A DNA stretch of 13,439 bases from Bacteroidales bacterium. Its GTDB lineage: Bacteria; Bacteroidota; Bacteroidia; Bacteroidales; Bacteroidaceae. Below are positions 1-5,781 of the stretch, in pieces; within the stretch, counting starts at the first letter, position 1; every line of letters starts with the position of its first letter. The position numbers and the translations under genes were made by a program. The stretch is taken from assembly GCA_004555245.1 (NCBI GenBank), contig SFIS01000068.1, forward strand, positions 1 to 13,439, in the 5' to 3' direction. The notes under the pieces are model-generated. The model saw only the letters and a list, made by a program, of their open reading frames with translations. It was not told the origin of the DNA and ran no database searches.

Positions 1-29
1 CGCCGTATGCCGAACGGCACGTACGGTGG
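1..29 (+). ncRNA. Group II intron domain V hairpin
   Basis: Pairs 1-28, 2-27 (G-U), 3-26, 4-25, 5-24, 6-23 and 7-22 form the lower stem. C20-G21 bulge out, and 8-19, 9-18, 10-17 and 11-16 form the upper stem around a GAAC loop. CGCCGTA on the 5' side and TACGG on the 3' side are the conserved segments; the catalytic triad reads CGC rather than the commoner AGC. The first base of the domain falls just outside the window. The upper stem is shorter than in the textbook 34-nt domain V. Confidence 0.8.
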
Positions 30-32
30 TGT

Positions 33-94
33 GAGAGGTCGGTAAACACGAAAGTAGGAGATAAACACCTATGATTAGTGTTTACCTCCTACTC
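33..94 (+). ncRNA. Group II intron domain VI with branch-point A91
   Basis: GAG 33-35 pairs with CTC 92-94. A91 is then left unpaired, AGG 36-38 pairs with CCT 88-90, a small internal loop follows, and GGTAAACAC 41-49 pairs perfectly with GTGTTTACC 78-86. The bulged A between two short helices near the 3' end is the hallmark of the lariat branch point. The apical loop (50-77) is long and contains sequence that can pair alternatively with the 3' strand. Confidence 0.8.
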
Positions 95-1928
95 GATTCG
101 CGATGTAGTCATACAGCTTCTGCAGATACGCCTTCGCCTGCCGCAGCGTGCTGTCGGGCTCCGCACCCTCGCTGACGACGAGGCGCGACGAGTGGTTGTC
201 GTGTATGATGCGTGTCGTCTCCGTCACCATCCCCATGCCGTCGTCGAGGGTGAAGAAGGCGAAGTGCGGGGCGCGGGTGTCGAAGATGTCTTTCGAGAAG
301 AGGAAGTCGCTGTGGTCGTAGCCCAGCAGTGCGAGCAGGGTGGCAGGCAGGTCGGTCTGCGAGCAGATGGTGTCGATGCGCCGTGGGTTGCCCGCCGCCC
401 CGCCCGTCAACAGAAGCGGCAGCTCGTAGCGCCACAGGGCGTAGTTGTCGATATGCTGCGGATAGCAGCCCAGATGGTCGGGCAGGATGACGACGAGCGT
501 CTTCTCCCACTGCGGCGTGCGGCGCAGGCTGTCGATGAAAGATCCGAGGCAGGCGTCGGCATAATGGAAGGCGTTCAGCTCGGGCGAGCTGATGTGGCTC
601 TTGTAAGGCACGTCGAACGGCTCGTGGCTGCTGCCCGTCATCACCGTGACAAAGAAGGGCGACGGCAGGCGGCGTATGTCAGCGAGGGCGCGTTGCAGCA
701 GCGGACCGTCGGCGACACCCCATTTCCCCGTGCGCTCGGAGGGGCGGAAGTCGGTCTCGGAGACGATGCGGCGGTAGCCCGTCGCCATGAGATACGACCT
801 CATGTTGCTGTAGTCCGCGTCGCCGCCATAATAGAAAGAGGTGTCGTAGCCGTGGCGCGCCAGCGTGCGTGCGACGGACGGCAGGGCGTTGCTCTTCTTC
901 GGGAGGTCCATCACGCTCATCGTGGGCTGTGCCGGCAGTCCGCTGAGGATGGAGACGAGGGCGCGGTCTGTGCGGAAGCTGTTGGCGTAGAAGCGGGTGA
1001 AATACACCCCCTCGCGAGCCAGACGGTCGAGGCGGGGCACTATGCCGCTCACGTGTCCGCCCTCGGTCATGATATATTTTGAGAAGCTCTCGAGCACCAC
1101 CATCACCACGTTCGTCTCTTCCGGCACGCTGACGGCCGCGCTGTCTGTGCGCAGCTGCGTGAAGGTGAGGGGCGTGAAGAGGCGCGAGGCCTCGCCGTCA
1201 GGCATGAAACGGTAGCGCGAGGCGATGTCCTGCTGGTGTGTCACGGATTCGATGAAACAGAACAGGGGGTTGACGGCGGCGTGGTTCAGGCGTATGTTCG
1301 TAGAGAAATATACGCTGCCCGTATGGTTGGTGCCCGTGCTCACACCGCCGCGGATGGGCAGGATGAGGGCGGCGGAGAGCAGGATGAGGGCGGCGGAGAG
1401 CGTCAGGCGCGAGGCGATGCCGCGGTGGGGGCGCGCAGACAGCGAGGCGACGCGGCGTGTGGCATGGATGTAGAGCAGCGAGAGGACGACGCACGCAGCG
1501 ACGACAGCCGCTGCCCAGCCCGCCGTCTGCCACAGCGTGAGCGACGCCAGAGCGTCGGACGGCGACGTGCGCAGATAGAGCAGCGGAGTGGCGTCGAGAG
1601 GGAAGCCCCAATAGCCGTACAGCCCGATGTTGACAACCGTGGCGACGGAGACGGCGACAGCCGCAACGACGCCATACGCGTTCCACACCCAGAGAAGCGG
1701 ACGGCGCCACGTCCAGCAGCTCAAGACGAGCAGCACGGCCGGAAGAAGCGTGGCATAGCCCGCGATGGCAAGGTCGAGCCGAAGGCCGTGCCACACGACA
1801 GAAAGCCAGTCGGACGGCGACGTGCCGGAGAAGAGCGGCGAATGGAACAGCATGAACGCCGCCTTGCCCGCCGTGCCGGCGAGGGTCCAGAAAAGGAATA
1901 CTGTGAAAAATAGATATATGCGTCTCAT
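75..1928 (-). CDS. LTA synthase-family membrane sulfatase (alkaline phosphatase superfamily), 3' end altered by intron
   Basis: A 617-residue inner-membrane protein with about five N-terminal transmembrane helices (roughly residues 1-215) and a periplasmic sulfatase-fold domain (about 270-600). Visible motifs fit the LtaS/phosphoglycerol transferase family: the metal-binding Glu in VVLES (E280), the Thr nucleophile in SFRTDR (T320), the GSSHEPF motif (H435) and the PDH motif (D484, H485). Gram-negative members transfer phosphoglycerol or phosphoethanolamine groups to envelope glycans or lipids; the substrate here is unknown. The start at 1928 is chosen because AGGAGA lies just upstream and the following residues enter the first membrane helix; a longer frame to 2120 only reads through tandem repeats. 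The C-terminus is odd: after ...LYDYIA the last seven residues (NRVGGKH) and the stop come from group II intron sequence. The catalytic domain looks complete, so activity is probably kept. Confidence 0.85.
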   Translation of the reverse strand: MRRIYLFFTVFLFWTLAGTAGKAAFMLFHSPLFSGTSPSDWLSVVWHGLRLDLAIAGYATLLPAVLLVLSCWTWRRPLLWVWNAYGVVAAVAVSVATVVNIGLYGYWGFPLDATPLLYLRTSPSDALASLTLWQTAGWAAAVVAACVVLSLLYIHATRRVASLSARPHRGIASRLTLSAALILLSAALILPIRGGVSTGTNHTGSVYFSTNIRLNHAAVNPLFCFIESVTHQQDIASRYRFMPDGEASRLFTPLTFTQLRTDSAAVSVPEETNVVMVVLESFSKYIMTEGGHVSGIVPRLDRLAREGVYFTRFYANSFRTDRALVSILSGLPAQPTMSVMDLPKKSNALPSVARTLARHGYDTSFYYGGDADYSNMRSYLMATGYRRIVSETDFRPSERTGKWGVADGPLLQRALADIRRLPSPFFVTVMTGSSHEPFDVPYKSHISSPELNAFHYADACLGSFIDSLRRTPQWEKTLVVILPDHLGCYPQHIDNYALWRYELPLLLTGGAAGNPRRIDTICSQTDLPATLLALLGYDHSDFLFSKDIFDTRAPHFAFFTLDDGMGMVTETTRIIHDNHSSRLVVSEGAEPDSTLRQAKAYLQKLYDYIANRVGGKH

Positions 1929-1978
1929 TGTCTCCTGAAGCTTTGTGTTGCGAAAGGTGCCGCCGGCACCAGTCGTTT

Positions 1979-2047
1979 GGAATGGAAATACCGTGTTATT
2001 CTGAATGGAAACATCGTGCCTTTCTGAATGGAAACATCGTGCCGGAA
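1979..2047. repeat. 23-bp tandem repeat, three copies
   Basis: Three head-to-tail units start at 1979, 2002 and 2025. The second and third share the 19 bases beginning TGAATGGAAACATCG exactly; the first differs at about 6 of 23 positions. They lie between the acyltransferase and the sulfatase start. The period is not a multiple of three, which argues against coding. Confidence 0.85.
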
Positions 2048-2074
2048 CATCCCGGAAAGACCCGCCGTTTTCCG

Positions 2075-2178
2075 GCTTCGACAGTCTTGTTTTCCAACTT
2101 TGACTATCTTGCCCCGTCACTTTGACTATTTTGCCCCGTCACTTTGACTATTTTGGCTTGTCACTTTGACTATATTGC
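2075..2178. repeat. 22-bp tandem repeat, about 3.7 good copies plus one degenerate copy
   Basis: Units start at 2097, 2119, 2141 and a partial one at 2163, with core ACTTTGACTAT(C/T/A)TTG. A degenerate copy (about half the bases matching) precedes them at 2075-2096. There are no unique spacers, so this is not CRISPR. It sits directly after the acyltransferase end and upstream of the sulfatase start, within what would be the sulfatase leader or promoter region. Confidence 0.9.
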
Positions 2179-2199
2179 AAAAGCCTGACAGTCAGGCTT
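2177..2199 (-). terminator. Hairpin overlapping the acyltransferase stop codon, probable terminator
   Basis: AAGCCTGAC (2181-2189) and GTCAGGCTT (2191-2199) are perfect inverted arms around one base. Read on the minus strand the hairpin is followed by two more T's and then GC, a short U-tract. The last codons and the TGA of the acyltransferase lie inside the stem. It is compact and only moderately convincing as an intrinsic terminator. Confidence 0.45.
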
Positions 2200-3151
2200 C
2201 TTTGCGCATCATTCTCCGTACTTCGTTTTTGAAGTCGGCGTGCGAGCGTTTCCAGCGGTTGTGCGACCATAGCCAGTAGGCTGGCTGCCGGCGAATGTTG
2301 TTTTCGAGAAGTTCGGCATAGCGTTGCGTGACGGCGTTCTCGGGCAGGGCGGCGCAGTGGTCGGCGATGGGCAGGAGTGTGACTTCGTAGTGCCCTCGCC
2401 TGACAACCCTCACGTCGAGGTACACGGCGATATAGTCGAATTTGCGTGCAATGCGTTCAGACCCGTTGATGAAAGGTGTCTCCTGGTTGAGGAAAGTTGT
2501 CCAGTACGGCACGTTGTAAATGATGGGCGACTGGTCGCTGATGAATCCGACGACTGGGCATACCCCCTGCTGCCTCATCTTCAGCAGGCGCCTCAGCGTC
2601 TCCGCCATCGGGACGCTGTCGGTGTCCATCTTCGAGCGCAGGCGCAGCATGAGGCGGTCCATGACGCGCGATTCGAGCACATGATACACCTGGCATCCCC
2701 TGCTGCCTTCGGGCAGGTGCAGTCCTATGCTGGTGATCCACTCCCAGTTGCCGTAGTGTCCTATGTATAGTGCAACGCCGCGCCCTTCAGCCACGGCGCG
2801 GCTGATATGCTCCATGCCTCTGAACACCATGCGGCGGCGCATCTCGCGTCGGGAGATGGAGGCGAGTTTCACCGTCTCTACGATGTAGTCGCAGAAATAG
2901 TGGTAGAAGGCGTGCTCAATGCCGCGCAGCTCAGCCTCGCTCTTCTCCGGGAAGGAGCGGCGCAGGTTTTTGCGGATGACTTTACGGCGGTAGCCCACGG
3001 CGTAGCAGACGATGAGATAGAGCAGGTCTGAGATGATGTAAAGCACGCGGAAAGGCAGCAGCGACACTGCAACGACGACAGCGTAGAGCACGGCGAGGAG
3101 GATGCGCTCGCGGAGTTTCAGGTCTTTCGTGACGGAGGAGGTGGATGTCAT
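2192..3151 (-). CDS. LpxL/HtrB-family lipid A (Kdo2-lipid IVA) acyltransferase
   Basis: A 319-residue protein of the lysophospholipid/lipid A acyltransferase family, which adds a secondary acyl chain to the lipid A precursor at the cytoplasmic face of the inner membrane. Near the N-terminus (about residues 18-52) is a hydrophobic, membrane-associating segment. The catalytic HX4E motif is clear at GHYGNWEW (H132, E137), and SDQSP with downstream aromatic and basic residues (YWLWSHNRWKR) is typical of the family. Length fits LpxL-type enzymes (about 300). The start at 3151 is chosen over a frame extending to 3274 because the extra 41 residues are Arg/Pro-rich, unlike the family, and begin upstream of the predicted transcription start. 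The sulfatase gene lies downstream on the same strand, so both minus-strand genes are envelope genes. Which acyl position it modifies cannot be told. Confidence 0.9.
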   Translation of the reverse strand: MTSTSSVTKDLKLRERILLAVLYAVVVAVSLLPFRVLYIISDLLYLIVCYAVGYRRKVIRKNLRRSFPEKSEAELRGIEHAFYHYFCDYIVETVKLASISRREMRRRMVFRGMEHISRAVAEGRGVALYIGHYGNWEWITSIGLHLPEGSRGCQVYHVLESRVMDRLMLRLRSKMDTDSVPMAETLRRLLKMRQQGVCPVVGFISDQSPIIYNVPYWTTFLNQETPFINGSERIARKFDYIAVYLDVRVVRRGHYEVTLLPIADHCAALPENAVTQRYAELLENNIRRQPAYWLWSHNRWKRSHADFKNEVRRMMRKEA

Positions 3152-3249
3152 GAGAGGGAATGTTTCGTTTTCGAGGTTTGGCCGGAAGGGCGGGGGAGAG
3201 AGGCGGCGGGAGGGAGGGGCTGTGCGAGCCCGCCGCGCGAAAAACACGA

Positions 3250-3257
3250 CAAATTTA
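3250..3257 (-). promoter_or_regulatory. Bacteroidetes -7 box for the acyltransferase
   Basis: On the minus strand the bases read TAAATTTG, an exact match to TAnnTTTG, the -7 element of the Bacteroidetes primary sigma factor. A TTG lies 16 bases upstream (3274-3276), a little closer than ideal for the -33 element. Transcription would start near 3243, giving a leader of about 90 nt that is rich in C on the mRNA. Confidence 0.5.
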
Positions 3258-3362
3258 CACAAATATTCTGACACAATGAAATTTCGCGTGCGGAAAACGG
3301 CGATAAAGACAAGTTTTTATGAAAAAAATGTGGTTTTATTTTCCTATAAGAGTAATATTTTG

Positions 3363-3370
3363 TAATTTTG
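3363..3370 (+). promoter_or_regulatory. Bacteroidetes -7 box immediately before the U32 gene
   Basis: TAATTTTG matches TAnnTTTG exactly and ends only five bases before the ATG at 3376. No good -33 TTTG is visible 19-21 bases upstream, although the region is strongly AT-rich compared with its surroundings. If used, the transcript would have almost no 5' leader. Confidence 0.5.
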
Positions 3371-3375
3371 CACAC

Positions 3376-4626
3376 ATGAACAATAACAGGGAAAAGTATG
3401 AGATAATGGCTCCCGTGGGCTCCCGCGAGTCGCTTGCCGCCGCCATCCATGCCGGAGCGCAGTCGGTGTATTTCGGCATAGGGCAGCTGAACATGCGCGC
3501 ACACTCCGCCAGCACGTTCGGCATCGACGACCTCAAGGACATCGCCGCCCAGTGTCACGCCCACGGCCTGAACTCGTATCTCACGGTGAACACCGTCATC
3601 TACGACGACGACCTCGCCGCCATGCGCCGCATCATAGACGCCGCGAAGGCGGCAGGCATCACCGCCGTCATCGCGAGCGACGTCGCCGTGATGTCGTACG
3701 CCCGTTCGATAGGGCAGGAGATACACCTCTCCACACAGCTGAACATATCAAATATTGAGGCGGTGAGGTTCTACGCCCAGTTTGCCGACGTCGTGGTTCT
3801 CGCCCGCGAGCTGAACATCGGGCAGGTGGCGGAGATACACCGCCGCATCGTGGAGGAGAACATCTGCGGTCCGTCGGGCCGCCTGCTGCGCATCGAGATG
3901 TTCTGTCACGGCGCGCTGTGCATGGCAATCTCCGGCAAGTGCTACCTCTCGCTCAACAACGCCGGCCGCTCAGCCAACCGCGGCGAGTGTGTGCAGATAT
4001 GCCGCCGCGCCTACCGCGTCACCGACCTCGAGACGGGCACCGAGCTTGAGGTGGACAACAAATACATCATGTCGCCGAAAGACCTGAAGACCATACGCTT
4101 CATCGACCGCATGATGGAGGCCGGCGTCAGCGTCTTCAAGATAGAGGGCAGGGCGCGCGGGCCGGAGTATGTCGATGCCGTAGTCAGATGCTATGACGAA
4201 GCCATCAACGCCGTGATAGAAGGCACCTTCACCGAAGAGCGCAAGGCGGAGTGGGACACACGCCTCGCACGCGTCTTCAACCGGGGATTCTGGGACGGAT
4301 ACTACCAGGGGCAGACCCTGGGCGAATGGAACGACTCGTACGGCTCGAAAGCCACAGAGAAGAAGGTGTATGCCGCCAAGGCGGTGAAGTATTTCCCCAG
4401 AATCGGAGTGGCGGAGTTCCAGGTCGAGGCACACGAGATAAGCGTGGGCGACAGCCTCCTCGTCACCGGCACCACCACCGGCGCGCTGCGCTTCGGCTGC
4501 ACGGAGATAAGATACGACCTGAAACCCGTGGCGAAGGCAGAGAAGGGATGGCGCATCTCGATGCCCGTGCCGGAGAAGGTGCGCCCCAACGACAAGCTAT
4601 TCATACTCGTACAGACAAACACATAA
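3376..4626 (+). CDS. Peptidase U32 family protein, probable TrhP-type tRNA uridine-34 hydroxylase
   Basis: A 416-residue cytoplasmic protein. The U32 signature is complete: E-M-F-C-H-G-A-L-C-M-A-I-S-G-K-C-Y-L-S around residues 174-192. Cysteines at 177, 182, 189, 205 and 209 include candidate Fe-S cluster ligands. Despite the family name, characterised members are RNA or quinone hydroxylases (RlhA, TrhP, UbiU/V). The length and the C-terminal beta domain (about 335-416) best match TrhP, which makes 5-hydroxyuridine at the tRNA wobble position; this is inferred, not shown. The start at 3376 fits the usual N-terminus (EKYEIMAPVGS); the 19 extra upstream codons run through the promoter. sufE follows after 7 bp, which suits an Fe-S enzyme. 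It is the first gene of the + strand run. Confidence 0.85.
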   Translation: MNNNREKYEIMAPVGSRESLAAAIHAGAQSVYFGIGQLNMRAHSASTFGIDDLKDIAAQCHAHGLNSYLTVNTVIYDDDLAAMRRIIDAAKAAGITAVIASDVAVMSYARSIGQEIHLSTQLNISNIEAVRFYAQFADVVVLARELNIGQVAEIHRRIVEENICGPSGRLLRIEMFCHGALCMAISGKCYLSLNNAGRSANRGECVQICRRAYRVTDLETGTELEVDNKYIMSPKDLKTIRFIDRMMEAGVSVFKIEGRARGPEYVDAVVRCYDEAINAVIEGTFTEERKAEWDTRLARVFNRGFWDGYYQGQTLGEWNDSYGSKATEKKVYAAKAVKYFPRIGVAEFQVEAHEISVGDSLLVTGTTTGALRFGCTEIRYDLKPVAKAEKGWRISMPVPEKVRPNDKLFILVQTNT

Positions 4627-4633
4627 ACCCGAC

Positions 4634-5062
4634 ATGACAATAAACGAACTGCAAGACGAAGTGATAGAAGAATTCCAGGACTTTGACGACTGGATGGACA
4701 AATACCAGCTGCTGATAGACCTCGGCACCGAACTCGCCCCCCTCGACGAGCGCCAGAAGACCGACGACAACCTCATCGACGGCTGCCAGAGCCGCGTGTG
4801 GCTGCACGCCGAACTGGACAGCGACGGACTGATGCAGCTGCACGCCGACAGCGACGCCCTCATCGTGAAGGGCATCATCGCACTGCTCGTGAAAGTGCTG
4901 GGCGGACACAAACCCGACGAGGTGCTCGCCGCACAACTCTATTTCATCGAAGAGATAGGACTGAAGGAACACCTCTCGCCCACACGCTCGAACGGACTGC
5001 TCGCCATGGTGAGGAAGATACACGCCTACGCCCTCGCCATGAGCCGCAAGACACAGGCATAA
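4634..5062 (+). CDS. sufE: SufE cysteine desulfuration (sulfur acceptor) protein
   Basis: A 142-residue protein that accepts persulfide sulfur from the cysteine desulfurase SufS and passes it on for Fe-S cluster assembly in the cytoplasm. The active-site loop IDGCQSRVW places the acceptor Cys at residue 51, the same number as in E. coli SufE, and the length is normal for the family. The start is 8 bases after the U32 stop, so the two are almost certainly cotranscribed. No sufBCDS genes are present here, so this sufE is detached from the core suf cluster, or the core lies elsewhere. A 53-bp gap separates it from the next gene. Confidence 0.93.
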   Translation: MTINELQDEVIEEFQDFDDWMDKYQLLIDLGTELAPLDERQKTDDNLIDGCQSRVWLHAELDSDGLMQLHADSDALIVKGIIALLVKVLGGHKPDEVLAAQLYFIEEIGLKEHLSPTRSNGLLAMVRKIHAYALAMSRKTQA

Positions 5063-5115
5063 GCCGCACGCCGCACCGCGCCGTAACACCTACACCTCAC
5101 ACACACCTCTGAACC

Positions 5116-5781
5116 ATGGACTGGAACGAAGAATACTGGCCGCTCGTCATACAACTCTACGAGAACAAGCCGCGGGGCATAAAACCCATGTACGGCTACG
5201 ACACCGTGAAGCTCGCCATAGAGCTGCACATACCGCCGGGCGTCATCTACGAAAAGATGTTCGAGTTGCGGCAGCCGTCACGGCCGTCGCTGAGGCGCCT
5301 CATCAAGAGCCTCGCCGGCAACAAGGAGAAACTGGATCTGAGATGCCGACAGCTGCGCGCACTGCAGGGCATGGGCAATGCCGACGAATTCTATGAGGGC
5401 GTTGCGGTGAACGAGACGTTCGAGACGGACTTCAAACCCGTCAACGCACCCACCGCACTCATGACACGACGCCCGCTGTACACACCAGCCATGCTCATCA
5501 TGATTCTCGACCTGTACTTCCGCCTCGTGCCGCAGACCATGGTGACAGAGACACCCGAAGTGAAGGAGACGGCAAAGCTGATGGACATAACGCCGCAGGA
5601 TGTGACAGACATACTCGAAATCTACACATACTGCGACCCCTTCATGAAACACGCCGACAGCCTCATCGACCCCATGCTGCCGCCATGCATGAGGGTGTGG
5701 AGGAGATTCTGCACGGCAGAACACCCCGACATCACAGCTCTCTCGAACCTCGCGCAACAGATGAAAGCATATTGGAAATGA
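5116..5781 (+). CDS. Conserved hypothetical protein coupled to rpoN
   Basis: A 221-residue protein that I cannot assign to a named family; it resembles uncharacterised proteins of Bacteroidales. It is predicted soluble and mainly helical, with no signal peptide and no convincing membrane segment (a short hydrophobic run near residue 125, PAMLIMILDLYF, is likely a buried helix). A basic helical stretch spans about residues 50-80 (RPSLRRLIKSLAGNKEKLDLRCRQLR), and an acidic helical one about 145-170 (KLMDITPQDVTDILEIYTYCD). Its TGA overlaps the ATG of rpoN in an ATGA junction, which suggests translational coupling. A role linked to sigma-54 is possible only by context. Confidence 0.8.
   Translation: MDWNEEYWPLVIQLYENKPRGIKPMYGYDTVKLAIELHIPPGVIYEKMFELRQPSRPSLRRLIKSLAGNKEKLDLRCRQLRALQGMGNADEFYEGVAVNETFETDFKPVNAPTALMTRRPLYTPAMLIMILDLYFRLVPQTMVTETPEVKETAKLMDITPQDVTDILEIYTYCDPFMKHADSLIDPMLPPCMRVWRRFCTAEHPDITALSNLAQQMKAYWK

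Larger units (their letters stand above)
1..97 (+). mobile_element. 3' end of a group II intron (domains V and VI), 5' part outside the window
   Basis: The first 97 bases fold as the last two domains of a group II intron ribozyme. Domain V (1-29) carries a CGC catalytic triad and a two-base C-G bulge. Domain VI (33-94) has a bulged A at 91. The element ends ...CTACTCGAT, so A91 sits at -7 from an AT 3' terminus. This is the spacing and AY ending expected for group II introns, as I recall for Ll.LtrB. The 3' exon should begin at 98. The maturase/reverse transcriptase ORF and domains I-IV would lie to the left. Because it runs antisense to the sulfatase gene, it cannot be spliced out of that gene's mRNA. 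The call rests on structure; the intron class is not determined, and no exon-binding check is possible without the 5' exon. Confidence 0.85.

Noticed and set aside
78..1082. 334-residue open frame on the + strand
   Set aside because: It lies antisense to the sulfatase, has an Arg/Val/Ala-rich composition with no motif, and begins inside the intron tail; it is a product of high GC.
1929..2120. N-terminal extension of the sulfatase by 64 residues
   Set aside because: It reads through 22-23 bp tandem repeats whose period is not a multiple of three; the ATG at 1928 has AGGAGA upstream and leads into a membrane helix.
1979..2178. CRISPR array
   Set aside because: Repeats are directly adjacent with no unique spacers, and no cas genes are seen.
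3152..3274. N-terminal extension of the acyltransferase
   Set aside because: Arg/Pro-rich residues unlike the family, beginning upstream of the likely transcription start.
5685..5777. Earlier start for rpoN
   Set aside because: The 31 extra residues lie within the upstream gene and do not resemble Region I; the ATGA overlap start fits the family.
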